Source of the DNA: Solimonas marina | GTDB taxonomy: Bacteria; Pseudomonadota; Gammaproteobacteria; Nevskiales; Nevskiaceae | Assembly: GCF_012241385.1 (NCBI RefSeq) | Contig: NZ_JAAVXB010000001.1 | Location: 496,001 to 560,000, forward strand | DNA length: 64,000 nucleotides | Direction of reading: 5' to 3' | In this document: positions 50,638 to 59,986 of the stretch, in pieces | How positions within the stretch are numbered: the stretch's first letter is position 1 | Layout of the letters: the number at the start of each line of letters is the position of its first letter | Notes under the pieces: model-generated | What the model was told of the DNA's origin: nothing | Seen by the model: the letters and a program-made list of their open reading frames with translations, nothing else | Databases searched by the model: none | Position numbers and translations under genes: made by a program

Positions 50638-52794
50638 ATGCAGCGATCTGCATCCGTGGTCACCGATGTCGAGCAGGCCGTAGACCGCATCATCGACCGC
50701 GTCGGCAAGCGCATCGTGCTCGGAATTCCGCTGGGCCTCGGCAAGCCGGTCGAACTCGTCAACGCATTGTTCCGGCGCGCCCAGCAAGACGCCAGCATGC
50801 AGCTGCGTATCCTCACTGCGCTGTCGCTGGCCAAACCAGAACCGAAATCGGCGGTCGAGCGTGCGTTCATGGCACCGTTTATCGAGCGCGTGTTCGGCGG
50901 CGTGCCGGAACTCGATTACGTCAAGGCGCAGCGCGACGGTACGCTGCCAGCCAATGTCGAGGTCATCGAGTTCTTTTTCCTGACTGGCGCGATGCTCGAC
51001 AACGTCGAGGCCCAGCGCCACTACATCAGCAGCAACTACACGCACGCCGCGCGCGATGTCTTCAATCAAGGCTGCAATGTCGTCGCGCAGATGCTGGCCA
51101 AGCGCGACGATACGGCAGGGCCGCGTTATTCGATGTCGTGCAATCCGGACACCGGCCCCGAAGTGCTGCGCCTGCTCGAAGCCAGCGGGCGGCCGCACGC
51201 CGTCGTCGGCCAGGTCAATACGTCGCTGCCGTGGTTTGGACATGACGCGGAAATTGGCGCCGCGAGTTTCGACGTCATCGTCGATGCGCCGGCATACACG
51301 ACGCCGTTGTTCTCGACGCCGAAGATGCCGGTCAGCAATGCCGACTACGCGATCGGCCTGCACGCCAGCACGCTGGTCTGCGACAACGGCACCCTGCAGC
51401 TCGGCATCGGCAATCTTGGCGACACCATCGTCCACGCGCTCAAGCTGCGCCATCAGGACAACGCCGTTTATCGCAGCGTCATCCGCGATCTCGGTATCGA
51501 AGAGACCAGCGGCACGCTGATTCACGACACCGGCGGCCTCGACCCCTTCCGCGACGGCGTCTACGGCGCCACCGAGATGTTTGTCGACGGTTTCTGGCAT
51601 CTGCTCGACGCCGGCATTCTCAAGCGCCGCGTCTACGATTTCTGGGCGCTACAGCAATTGATCGACGAGCGGCGCTGCGACCCGCAGCAGCTGACACCGG
51701 CGGTCCTCGACGAATTCGACGAACTGGGCGTGCGCGTGATCCGCACGCAAGACTTCGAGGTCTTGCAGCACCACGGTTTCTTCAACGACGCGACGCAGTA
51801 CGACCACGGCTATTTGATCGCCCCGGACGGCACGCGCGTGGTCGCCAACATCGCCGACCCGCATTCGCGCGCCGTCATCGCCGCGCAATGCATGGGCACG
51901 CAGCTGCGCCGCGGCATTCTGCTGCACGGCGGCTTTCTGCTCGGCCCGCGCGATTTCTACGAACGCCTGCATCGGCTCAGCGAGCGTGATCGCGACGCGA
52001 TCTGCATGACCGGCGTCGACAAGATCAATCAGCTCGACCGCAATCCGCGCCTGTATCGCCTGCAGCGCACGCGCGCGCGCTTCATCAACACCGGCATGAT
52101 GGTGACGCTATCCGGCAACTTCGTTTCCGATGGGCTCGAAGACGGGCGTGTGGTGTCTGGTGTCGGCGGTCAGTACAACTTCGTTGCCCAGGCTCATCAA
52201 CTGCCAGATGGTCGCTCGATCCTGCTGGTGCGCGCCGCGCGCGAGTCGGGCGGGCACGCGGTCAGCAACGTCTTGTTCAACTACGGGCACACGACGATTC
52301 CTCGGCACCTGCGCGACATCGTCGTCACCGAATACGGCATCGCCGACCTGCGCTCGAAGACCGACAACGAGGTCGCCAAAGCCCTGATCTGTATCGCCGA
52401 CTCGCGCTTCCAGGCGAGCCTGCTGGCGCAGGCGCAACGCAGCGGCAAGATCGAAGCCGGCTGGCAGATTCCGGCGGCTTACGCGCGCAACACGCCGGCC
52501 ATGCTGGAACGCCGTTTGCAGCCGTACCGCAGCCAGGGCGTGCTGCCGCTGTTTCCGGTCGGTTGCGATTTCGATGCGCTCGAACAGCTGCTGCTGCCGG
52601 CGCTCGGTCGCGTGCAAAAGGCCGCGGCGACGACGCCGAAGTGGAAACTGCTGTGGGAGCTGCTGCGCTTCGACGACAAGCGCATTCCGGAAAGTGCGCA
52701 ACCGGCCTTGCAGCGCCTCGATCTTGCCCCACCGAAAGGCATCGAGAACAAGGTCGCACGCATGCTGGTGGTCAAAGCGCTGCAGGGCGGCTGA
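50638..52794 (+). CDS. Acetyl-CoA hydrolase/CoA-transferase family protein
   Basis: A 718-residue enzyme of the acetyl-CoA hydrolase / 4-hydroxybutyrate CoA-transferase superfamily. Blocks typical of the family are GIPLGLGKPVELVNALF at the N terminus, RLGIGNLGDTIVHAL-like and GVYGATEMFVDGF, in which Glu of GATEMF is the likely CoA-linked catalytic residue, and RHLRDIVVTEYGIADLRSK in the C-terminal domain. It is longer than the usual 500 or so residues because of a C-terminal extension of about 100 residues (KWKLLWELLRFDD...). Substrate could be acetyl-, succinyl- or another acyl-CoA. GGGAG precedes the ATG; the LysR gene is directly upstream. Confidence 0.82.
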   Translation: MQRSASVVTDVEQAVDRIIDRVGKRIVLGIPLGLGKPVELVNALFRRAQQDASMQLRILTALSLAKPEPKSAVERAFMAPFIERVFGGVPELDYVKAQRDGTLPANVEVIEFFFLTGAMLDNVEAQRHYISSNYTHAARDVFNQGCNVVAQMLAKRDDTAGPRYSMSCNPDTGPEVLRLLEASGRPHAVVGQVNTSLPWFGHDAEIGAASFDVIVDAPAYTTPLFSTPKMPVSNADYAIGLHASTLVCDNGTLQLGIGNLGDTIVHALKLRHQDNAVYRSVIRDLGIEETSGTLIHDTGGLDPFRDGVYGATEMFVDGFWHLLDAGILKRRVYDFWALQQLIDERRCDPQQLTPAVLDEFDELGVRVIRTQDFEVLQHHGFFNDATQYDHGYLIAPDGTRVVANIADPHSRAVIAAQCMGTQLRRGILLHGGFLLGPRDFYERLHRLSERDRDAICMTGVDKINQLDRNPRLYRLQRTRARFINTGMMVTLSGNFVSDGLEDGRVVSGVGGQYNFVAQAHQLPDGRSILLVRAARESGGHAVSNVLFNYGHTTIPRHLRDIVVTEYGIADLRSKTDNEVAKALICIADSRFQASLLAQAQRSGKIEAGWQIPAAYARNTPAMLERRLQPYRSQGVLPLFPVGCDFDALEQLLLPALGRVQKAAATTPKWKLLWELLRFDDKRIPESAQPALQRLDLAPPKGIENKVARMLVVKALQGG

Positions 52795-52860
52795 TCACAC
52801 GCCGACGAGCGGTGCCGGCGACACGGCGCACTCGGCACGAGTGCTGCTAGTCTTTCATTC

Positions 52861-53415
52861 ATGCTGGCCGACGACGTCTTCGAGGCGCGTACTCTCGGCT
52901 TCTCCTTGCGAAAGCCGAGCGCGTGGCGCTTCGTGCCCACGCAATGGTCGCCTTTGGCGCGCTGGAAGAATGCCGCCGGCGAGGCACAGGCCTGGCTGCA
53001 ACGCACCACCGCACCGTTCTGTTGCGCGATGGGCGAGCATCGCAGCCGACATCACATCGCCCCAACCTTGCAGGTTGTGGCGCGGCCTCTGGCAAGCCCG
53101 AACTCCGCGCTGATTTCGACGCTGTTCGAAGCGCAGCTCGAACAGCTGCACCGGACCTATCGCAACTTCGAATTATTGACGGCCACCTCGCACGGCGACG
53201 TCTCCGGCTGGCGAGCAACCATGGTCCGCGGCCGCTTCTCGGTTACCGTGCCGGTTGACGGCGTGCCGATCGAAATGTCGGTGCTGACACGCGGCCATGT
53301 CGTCTTCGCACCGCAGATTGCGTACAGCATCGGCCTTTCGAGCAGCGCCGATCCCGCGTATTACGACGAGGATGAACTCGCGCGCATCATCGCGTCGGTG
53401 ACGATCCGCGCCTGA
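52861..53415 (+). CDS. Hypothetical protein, possible Mog1/PsbP-like fold
   Basis: A 184-residue protein without signal peptide; I do not recognise a family. Features seen are an opening FSLRKPSAWRFVP, a Trp-rich early region, and the C-terminal block SVTVPVDGVPIEMSVLTRGHVVFAPQIAYSIGL ... SVTIRA, whose pattern of strand and final helix resembles PsbP/DcrB-type proteins; this is a guess. It stands alone between the acetyl-CoA hydrolase and the convergent Nudix gene. Confidence 0.55.
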   Translation: MLADDVFEARTLGFSLRKPSAWRFVPTQWSPLARWKNAAGEAQAWLQRTTAPFCCAMGEHRSRHHIAPTLQVVARPLASPNSALISTLFEAQLEQLHRTYRNFELLTATSHGDVSGWRATMVRGRFSVTVPVDGVPIEMSVLTRGHVVFAPQIAYSIGLSSSADPAYYDEDELARIIASVTIRA

Positions 53416-53437
53416 AGTCCGTTTTTGGCGCCTGGTT

Positions 53438-53968
53438 TCAGCGCTTGTTGCGGAACGGCAGCTGCAGCTCGGTCGGCTGATAGCCCTGGCTCTGCAACCA
53501 GTCGCGCAATGCCAGGCCCGTGGCGGCCGGCCAGTACGTGGCCTCGTCGAACGACACATGCTTCCACTCGGCCAGTTCTTCATTGAGCGTGACCTCGCCT
53601 TCGGCCGGCACATGAAACGCGATGATCAGCTGGTTCATGCGCTCGAAGGTGTAGTGGCCGATGAAGTGCGCGCCGAGCGGCTTCAGATTCAGTTCCTCGA
53701 CGACTTCCCGCTGGGCGGCCTCGGCCGGAATCTCGTGGCGTTCGAGAAAGCCGGTAATCAACGCATAGGTGCCGGCCGGCCATGCGACATTGCGCGCCAG
53801 CAATAGCTTGCCTTCGTGTTCGACGACCGCAGCGACGACCGGCGTCGGATTGCCCCAGAAAATGAAGCCGCAACCATCGCTCGGACAGACTCGACGCTCA
53901 TACCCGCCGAGAGATTCGGTCTGCAGGGCCGCGGCACAGCGTGGGCAGAACTGGTAGTCGGCATTCAT
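53438..53968 (-). CDS. Nudix hydrolase with N-terminal zinc ribbon
   Basis: A 176-residue Nudix protein with zinc ribbon (CPRC and CPSDGC, residues about 7-35) and a perfect Nudix box: the segment beginning GFLERHE and ending REVVEEL fits GX5EX7REUXEEX. It may act on nucleoside diphosphate or NAD-type compounds, as in NudC-like proteins, but the substrate is not set. ATG at 53968 chosen; a longer frame to 54112 adds an unlikely Cys-rich tail. Confidence 0.88.
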   Translation of the reverse strand: MNADYQFCPRCAAALQTESLGGYERRVCPSDGCGFIFWGNPTPVVAAVVEHEGKLLLARNVAWPAGTYALITGFLERHEIPAEAAQREVVEELNLKPLGAHFIGHYTFERMNQLIIAFHVPAEGEVTLNEELAEWKHVSFDEATYWPAATGLALRDWLQSQGYQPTELQLPFRNKR

Positions 53969-54035
53969 CTCGATCGGCGGTCGTCCATGGAAGCTGGCGC
54001 ATGATCGCACGGGATGCCACGCATCGTGCAGGCGT

Positions 54036-55541
54036 TCAGAACTGCCAGGACAACCCGGCTTCACCGTCCACGTGGCCACCGAGATGATTGGGTAGCGCCT
54101 GATTGCGTACACGCATGGCGAGATAGCCGCGCAACGGTCCCCACGGCAGGCTCACCCGCGTATCGATCTCGCTGAAACGCAGCGGCACGGCCGACACCAC
54201 ATTGTGCAAGGCGCGCGGATCGCCGGCCGCCTGAATCTGCGCGAGCTGCGGCGTACTGACCATCGCGCGGTGCACGGCCAGGGTGAGGCGCCAGCCGTCG
54301 TGGTGCTGAAACATGAGCTGCATGGTCACCAGCTTCGAATCGCTGTCGAGCGAAAAGCCCAGCGTGCGATCGTGATAGCGAAAGCCGTCGGGATAGCCCG
54401 CATTGCCGTACGCAATGCCGTGAAAGCTCTCGCTGAAATCGAAGGCGTTGATCGTCGCCACCGAATCGGCGAACTCGAAGACGACCCGCCAGAGGTCCCC
54501 GTTCGCACCGCGCGTGCCGACCAGTGACAAACCGCTGAGATAGCTCGTATAGGCGTGCGTGAACGGACCGGTGTCCTCGTTCATCATCTGGAAATACGGC
54601 GAGAACGACAGCGCGCCGATGCGGCCGCGATACTGCAACTCGATCGTCGCTTCCTCGTTGGTGCTGTTTTGACGTCGATCGTCGTTGTAGAGATGAAACG
54701 CCGCGTTGACCGGATTGCATTGATGTCCGTGACCGCAGAACTCGACGCTACGCTGCACGGCGATCTCGAGCCCGTGCAGCGGATTGATCGACAGGCGCAG
54801 ATTGCCGAACGCGGTGTTGTCGTCGAGGCGTTCCTTGTCGTCGAGCAAACCAACAAAGAAGTCGGCCTGCCACGGGCCCAGCCAATGCAGCCAGCGTGTT
54901 TCAAAGGCATGCGGGTCGTCACGCTTGATACCCACCTTCGGAAACGGTCGCGCGTTGTTCGACAGAATCAGACTGCTGATCCAGCCCGGACCATTCCATT
55001 CATCGATCCAGCCACCGTAGACCAGCGCATTGCCGAAGTGGGTTGTCAGATAGCTGCCGTCGAGCACGACATCTGAGTGGTGCAGATCGCCGTCAGCCCG
55101 CAATCCGACGCGCAACTGTCCATCCACCGGACCGGCAATGGCCAACGCCTGTCCCCAGACATCGACGTCTGCACGCGCGGTGGTCTGGAAGCTGCGCACG
55201 ACCGCCGGATGGCTAGTGCCGCGCACATTCAATTGCGGATCGAGATCGCTGCGCTGTAGCGCCGCGCGCACCCGTGCCGCCGCCTGCTGGATGAACAAGG
55301 GCTCGTTCGCCAGGCGCTGTGTGTCGTCGAGTGCGCTGAACTGCCCGGCCGGCAGTGGCCAGCTGGTGACCAACGCATTGATCAGACCGTGCGACGCCAG
55401 GAGTTCGACGTCGCTGCGCAGGCCGTTGTCGCCAGCCTCGAGCCACGGCGTGGCGCGTGCCGCGTTCGATAACAGCAGCAGCGCCGCGGTCAGCCACCAC
55501 CGCGCGAAATGACGACGCGTCACGCATGACGATGCGGTCAT
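54036..55541 (-). CDS. Wzi family capsule-assembly outer-membrane protein
   Basis: A 501-residue exported protein with signal peptide (about residues 1-31) and beta-barrel composition. The family blocks GWIDEWNGPGWISSLILSNNARPFP, TRWLHWLGPWQADFFVGLLDD and the C-terminal aromatic residue (SWQF) fit Wzi, an outer-membrane lectin that anchors capsule. No wza/wzc genes are present in the window; it is the second polysaccharide-related outer-membrane gene in the window besides the YjbH-like gene at 23-26 kb. Confidence 0.82.
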   Translation of the reverse strand: MTASSCVTRRHFARWWLTAALLLLSNAARATPWLEAGDNGLRSDVELLASHGLINALVTSWPLPAGQFSALDDTQRLANEPLFIQQAAARVRAALQRSDLDPQLNVRGTSHPAVVRSFQTTARADVDVWGQALAIAGPVDGQLRVGLRADGDLHHSDVVLDGSYLTTHFGNALVYGGWIDEWNGPGWISSLILSNNARPFPKVGIKRDDPHAFETRWLHWLGPWQADFFVGLLDDKERLDDNTAFGNLRLSINPLHGLEIAVQRSVEFCGHGHQCNPVNAAFHLYNDDRRQNSTNEEATIELQYRGRIGALSFSPYFQMMNEDTGPFTHAYTSYLSGLSLVGTRGANGDLWRVVFEFADSVATINAFDFSESFHGIAYGNAGYPDGFRYHDRTLGFSLDSDSKLVTMQLMFQHHDGWRLTLAVHRAMVSTPQLAQIQAAGDPRALHNVVSAVPLRFSEIDTRVSLPWGPLRGYLAMRVRNQALPNHLGGHVDGEAGLSWQF

Positions 55542-55627
55542 GCCGGCCCCAAACGAAATTCCCTGATGGCTCGCACTGTCCCATATCGGGGGCAGCCCTG
55601 ACCATCAGGACGGGACCAAATGCAGGA

Positions 55628-56077
55628 TCAACGTCGCGCGACGTAGCGCGCTGTGCCGCTCAGGACGTGCTTGTCACCGCTGCGCAGGACGACCGGAACG
55701 TCGCACCGCATCCGTCCACGACTGTCGAAACGGGACAACAAGGCCGGCCAGTCATCCGGCAGGCTCGCCTCCGCTTCGAACGCTGCCGCCGCGGGTGCGA
55801 GGTAATCGCAATCGTAGTGCTGGATCACCAGCGCCGCATCGCGCCCGGCCTGCGCCAGCGCGCGGTACAGCAGCGTCCAACCGGCGACGATGCCCAGCGT
55901 TGCCAGACTGCCGCCAAACACCGTCCCGTGCGGATTGCGATTCGGCGCCAGTGGTGCGTGCACGACCAGACGCCGCTCGTCAACGGATTGCACTTCCAGG
56001 GCCATCGCCGCACAGAGCGGAATCTGTTCGTGCAGGAAGCGAGTCAGTGACTCCGGCGTCAGGGGGTGGGCAGACAT
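55628..56077 (-). CDS. YiiD C-terminal-type thioesterase domain protein
   Basis: A 149-residue hotdog-fold protein of the TIGR02447/YiiD_C type. NRNPHGTVFGGSLATLGIVAGW carries the family motif (HGTVFGGS), and VIQHYDCDYLAPA follows. In E. coli YiiD this domain is fused to a GNAT acetyltransferase; here it stands alone. The substrate is unknown. Confidence 0.85.
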   Translation of the reverse strand: MSAHPLTPESLTRFLHEQIPLCAAMALEVQSVDERRLVVHAPLAPNRNPHGTVFGGSLATLGIVAGWTLLYRALAQAGRDAALVIQHYDCDYLAPAAAAFEAEASLPDDWPALLSRFDSRGRMRCDVPVVLRSGDKHVLSGTARYVARR

Positions 56078-56142
56078 GGCGGCTCAGCGCGGAAGCGAGG
56101 CCGCGACGCTAGCGCCGTCGACCGCACCGCGGCAAGCACGTG

Positions 56143-56511
56143 TCAGTGCAGGCAGTTCGGTGCCGGCGGATAAACGCGGCGCAGCGTCGCGCGCAATGCG
56201 GCCTTGGCGTCGCCACTACGCGTCGCGGTGGAGCCGGACGCGAGGACGGGAATGATGCGGTCGCGCAGCTGGCGCAGGTTCGCGCCCGGCGGCAGGCAGT
56301 AGGCCGGCGCTGCCAGCGCCGTCGTTATTGCCGAACCCCCGAGCAGCGAGTTTTGCGCCTGGGCGTCGCGCTCGAGGACGGCATCGAGTTCGCCCATGCA
56401 GACCGCACGATCGTAAGTGCTGTGACCACGGCAGTGGCTGAGATAATCGTCAGCCGTCAGCGCCAGGGCCGGCGTCGGCAGAACCGCGAGCAGACAGAGC
56501 AGCGCTTTCAT
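56143..56511 (-). CDS. Rap1a/Tai-like exported protein (type VI immunity-family fold)
   Basis: A 122-residue exported protein with signal peptide (MKALLCLLAVLPTPALA). The mature part has the Cys-rich Rap1a/Tai-like pattern: YLSHCRGH..CMGELDAVLER, then YCLPPGANLRQLRDRIIPVL and a C-terminal RRVYPPAPNC, with four Cys that can pair. These proteins neutralise amidase effectors of type VI secretion in other bacteria, but no effector or secretion gene is in the window, so any immunity role is inferred. It is at the start of the minus-strand block that ends at recF. Confidence 0.65.
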   Translation of the reverse strand: MKALLCLLAVLPTPALALTADDYLSHCRGHSTYDRAVCMGELDAVLERDAQAQNSLLGGSAITTALAAPAYCLPPGANLRQLRDRIIPVLASGSTATRSGDAKAALRATLRRVYPPAPNCLH

Positions 56512-56618
56512 GAGACCCCCCGGTCATGATGGCTGTGATGATGATGGCAGCCGACAAACGCCGGCGAATCCGGTTTCCCCCGACGTCCGTGTCGGCACAG
56601 CGCGCGTCGTTGCGGTCG

Positions 56619-57959
56619 CTACTTCCCGATGCAGAAGCTCGCGAAAATGCGTCCGAGCAGATCTTCGCTGCTGAACGCACCCGTGATTTCGCCCAGCGCG
56701 TCGAGCGCGCGACGCAGGTCCTCGGCTGCGAGTTCCGGCAGCACACGCTCGTCGAGGCGCTCGGCTGCGGCATCGAGCAGCGCCTGCGCACGGCGTAGGG
56801 CGTCGAGGTGGCGGCCGCGCGCTGAGAACAAGCCGGCCTCCCCGACGCGTAGACCGGCGCGCCGATGGATCTCGGCGATCAAGGCATCGATCCCGGCGCC
56901 GGTCGCGGCGGAAATCGCCACGGCGTCGTTGCCTGGCAAGCTCGCCGTCGATGATGCCAGATCGGCCTTGTTGTGCACGATCAGGCGCGGCAGCGCAGCT
57001 GGCAGCGCGTCGATCAACATGCGGTCCTCGGCACTGATACCACTGCGGGCGTCGACGATGAACAGGGCCAGCTCCGCCTGTTCGAGCGCCAGGCGCGCGC
57101 GGCGCATGCCCTCGCGCTCGATGGCGTCGCCGCCATCGCGCAGTCCGGCAGTGTCGACCAGCGTCACCGGCAAGCCGCGCAGATCGAGGTTCTCGCGCAG
57201 CACATCGCGCGTGGTGCCGGCGATGTCGGTGACGATGGCGACGTCGGCGCCGGCCAGCCGGTTGAGCAGCGTCGATTTGCCGACGTTGGGCTGGCCGGTC
57301 AACGCCACCGTGTAACCGTCGCGCAGGCGCCGGCCCTGTTCGGCCTGGACGAGCAGCTCGGCAAGTGCGGTTCGAGCTTCCGCAACGCGTTCGGCAAGAC
57401 CGCGGTCGGCCAGCCAGTCGACGTCTTCGTCGGAAAAGTCGAGCGCGCCCTCGACGAACATACGCAGTTCGATCAGACGCTCGGCAGCGGCGTGGACGCG
57501 CTTGGAAAATTCGCCATCCAGCGAGCGTTGCGCAGCGCGCGCGGCCTCGGCGGTCGACGCATCGATCAGATCGGCGATCGCTTCTGCCTGAGCCAGGTCG
57601 ATGCGGCCGTTGAGGAAGGCACGCTCGGAGAATTCACCAGCACGCGCCGGCCGCGCACCGTGCGCACAGGCTTCGGCGACCAACAGCTGCAATGCCTGCG
57701 GGCTGCCGTGGCCCTGGAACTCGACGACCGTTTCGCCGGTGAACGACTGCGGGGCGACGAACTGCAGCACCAGGCCGGAATCGAGCGTCGCACCGTTTCG
57801 GTCGCGGAAGCGGCGATAGGCTGCGGTGCGCGGCGCCGGCAAGGTGCCGGCGATGCGGGCGGCGATCGCCGCCGCATCAGGTCCGGACAGCCGGACGATG
57901 CCGACGCCGCCGCGACCCGCTGCGGTGGCGACGGCGACGATGGTGTCGGTCGCCGTCAT
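56619..57959 (-). CDS. mnmE: tRNA modification GTPase MnmE
   Basis: A 446-residue GTPase (also called TrmE) that with MnmG modifies U34 of certain tRNAs. N-terminal tetrahydrofolate-binding domain (VATAAGRGGVGIVRLSG), G domain about 215-370 (GQPNVGKSTLLN, DIAGTTRD, DTAGLRD), and C-terminal CIGK with the catalytic Cys of the modification reaction. It lies after yidC, the conserved gammaproteobacterial order. Confidence 0.96.
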   Translation of the reverse strand: MTATDTIVAVATAAGRGGVGIVRLSGPDAAAIAARIAGTLPAPRTAAYRRFRDRNGATLDSGLVLQFVAPQSFTGETVVEFQGHGSPQALQLLVAEACAHGARPARAGEFSERAFLNGRIDLAQAEAIADLIDASTAEAARAAQRSLDGEFSKRVHAAAERLIELRMFVEGALDFSDEDVDWLADRGLAERVAEARTALAELLVQAEQGRRLRDGYTVALTGQPNVGKSTLLNRLAGADVAIVTDIAGTTRDVLRENLDLRGLPVTLVDTAGLRDGGDAIEREGMRRARLALEQAELALFIVDARSGISAEDRMLIDALPAALPRLIVHNKADLASSTASLPGNDAVAISAATGAGIDALIAEIHRRAGLRVGEAGLFSARGRHLDALRRAQALLDAAAERLDERVLPELAAEDLRRALDALGEITGAFSSEDLLGRIFASFCIGK

Positions 57960-58005
57960 TCGCGCACCGTTGAGCGCCCGCGCCGCCGGAGCTGGGCGGG
58001 ACGCG

Positions 58006-59682
58006 TCAGCGCTTGGCGGTCGCGGTGGTCGGCGCCGGCGCGAACTTGCGCGTGATGTACCACTGCTGGGCGATGCTGATCATGCCGTTGACGACCCAGT
58101 ACAGCACCAGACCGGACTGGAAGAAGGTGAAGAACGCCGTCAGGAAGATCGGCATCATCTGCATCATCTTCTGCTGCGTCGGATCCATGGTCTGGTTGCC
58201 CGACAGCTTCTGCTGCAGCCACATCGTGGCGCCGTACAACACCGGCAACACGTAGAACGGATCCGGTGCCGACAGGTCCTGCAGCCACAGCATGAACGGC
58301 GCCTGGCGCAGTTCGACCGATTCAAGCAACACCCAGTACAGCGAGATGAAGATCGGGAACTGCACGAGCATCGGCCAGCAACCCGCCAGCGGGTTGAAGC
58401 CCTCCTTCTTGTAGAGGTCCATCATCGCCTTCTGCAGGCGCTCGCGATCGTCGGCGTAACGTTCGCGCAGGTCCTGGATCTTCGGACCGAAGACCTTCAT
58501 CTTCGCCATCGAGCGGTACTGCGCTTCCGAAAGCTTGTACAGCGCCAGCTTGACGCTGATCGTCAACAGGATGATCGCGAAGCCCCAGTTGCCGGTCAGC
58601 TTGTGGAAGAACTTGAGGACGATGAACAGCGGCTTGGCGATCGGCGTCAGGATGCCGTAGTCCAGCGTCAGGTCGAAGCGCGGCGCGACGTCCTCGATGC
58701 GGTCCTGCAGCTTGGGGCCGATGTACAGCTTGGTGTCGAAGGCGTGCGTCTCGCCCGGTGCCAGCTTGATGCCGGCACCCACCATCTGCGCCTTGTAACC
58801 ACCACCCTCGCGCGGCTTGGCGCTATAGGTCAGCGCTTCCTTCTGATCGGGGATGATCGCGGCAACGAAGTAATGCTGCAGGATGGTGATCCAGCCGCCG
58901 GTCTGATGCGTCTCGAACGCATCTTTGTCGAGCTTGTCGAGCGCGGTCTTCTTGAACTTGTAGCTGTCGCTGCCCGGCTCCGACTGCTGATAGAAGCCGA
59001 CGCCAGTGAACGTGTGCGAAAAACGCGGTTCGCCGTCCGGCTTGTAGTCGGTGCGCACCAGGCGCACGTAAGGGCTGACGGTGCGCTCGGCATCGCCGTT
59101 CTTCAGTGTCTGCGACAGTTCGATCTCGTAGCTGTCGCGGTGAAAGTGATAGACCTTCTGCGCCTGCAGGCCGTCGGCACCTTCGTAGGTCAGCGTCACG
59201 TCGAGCTGGTCCTGGCCCTGGGCGAGCTGGTACGAGGTCTGTGCGGCGCTGTAGATCGTCTGATCGCTGGTCAGCGGCTGCTGCAGGTCGACCAGTCCAC
59301 TCTGCAGGACAAACAAACGGCCGTTGCGATCGTCGAGCAGCGACATCGGCTCAGCCTTGTCCTTGGTCGCCGGGTAGTGCTTGAGTTCGAGACGCTTGAT
59401 CTCGCCGCCCTGCGTCGAGATCTCGGCAACGTAGACGTCGGTGTCGACGGTGATGGTCTGAGCCGTCGCGGTGGCAGCCGGCGCACTGGCATCGGCCGGA
59501 TTCGGCTTGCCGGTGTCGGCAACCGATGCGGCGGCCGCGGCGGCATTGCCCTGCGGCGCTTGCGCGGTTTCGGCGACCGGAGTTTCCGGCGGTCGGTTGC
59601 CGTAATCCTTCTGCCAGGCCTGATAGAGGAAGAACAGCACGACGCCGGTCAGGGCGATCAGGATAAAGCGACGGTTTTCCAT
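58006..59682 (-). CDS. yidC: Membrane protein insertase YidC
   Basis: A 558-residue insertase. N-terminal membrane anchor (ILIALTGVVLFFLYQAW, residues about 7-23), a large periplasmic domain (60 to about 345), then five C-terminal helices: GFAIILLTISVKLALYKL, MVQFPIFISLYWVLLES and FFQSGLVLYWVVNGMIS are visible, with the conserved Arg-containing hydrophilic groove. Start ATG at 59682; the long frame to 59820 is shadow of the yidD region. Precedes mnmE and follows yidD. Confidence 0.96.
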   Translation of the reverse strand: MENRRFILIALTGVVLFFLYQAWQKDYGNRPPETPVAETAQAPQGNAAAAAASVADTGKPNPADASAPAATATAQTITVDTDVYVAEISTQGGEIKRLELKHYPATKDKAEPMSLLDDRNGRLFVLQSGLVDLQQPLTSDQTIYSAAQTSYQLAQGQDQLDVTLTYEGADGLQAQKVYHFHRDSYEIELSQTLKNGDAERTVSPYVRLVRTDYKPDGEPRFSHTFTGVGFYQQSEPGSDSYKFKKTALDKLDKDAFETHQTGGWITILQHYFVAAIIPDQKEALTYSAKPREGGGYKAQMVGAGIKLAPGETHAFDTKLYIGPKLQDRIEDVAPRFDLTLDYGILTPIAKPLFIVLKFFHKLTGNWGFAIILLTISVKLALYKLSEAQYRSMAKMKVFGPKIQDLRERYADDRERLQKAMMDLYKKEGFNPLAGCWPMLVQFPIFISLYWVLLESVELRQAPFMLWLQDLSAPDPFYVLPVLYGATMWLQQKLSGNQTMDPTQQKMMQMMPIFLTAFFTFFQSGLVLYWVVNGMISIAQQWYITRKFAPAPTTATAKR

Positions 59683-59686
59683 CGTT

Positions 59687-59986
59687 TCAGGTCTGCTGGT
59701 GGGGCGTACGGCAGGCACAACGATCGTGCTCGGCCGTCCGAGGTTCGGGGACCGGATCGTAACCGCCCGGGTTGAGAGGATGACAGCGCGTGATGCGGCG
59801 AACCGCCAGCCACAGACCACGCAGCGGCCCGTGCGTGCGCAGGGCGTCGATCGCGTAATGCGAACAGCTGGGATAGAAGCGGCAGCGAGGCCCGAGAAGC
59901 GGGCTGATCAGGATCTGGTAGCCGCGGATGAGGATGACGGCGCAGCCGACGAGGCAGGTACCGACAAAGCTGCGATGCGGGTCCAC
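59687..59986 (-). CDS. yidD: Membrane protein insertion efficiency factor YidD
   Basis: A 99-residue protein. [32 protein letters not shown] and the [11 protein letters not shown] tail are exact family features. The only usable start is GTG at 59986, inside the 3' end of rnpA (79-base overlap), so its translation is coupled to rnpA. YidD helps YidC insert membrane proteins. A C-terminal tail of 16 residues exceeds the E. coli length. Confidence 0.92.
   Translation of the reverse strand: MDPHRSFVGTCLVGCAVILIRGYQILISPLLGPRCRFYPSCSHYAIDALRTHGPLRGLWLAVRRITRCHPLNPGGYDPVPEPRTAEHDRCACRTPHQQT

Noticed and set aside
57826-59775. 649-residue plus-strand ORF opposite yidC
   Set aside because: Antisense shadow of yidC; low-complexity composition only.
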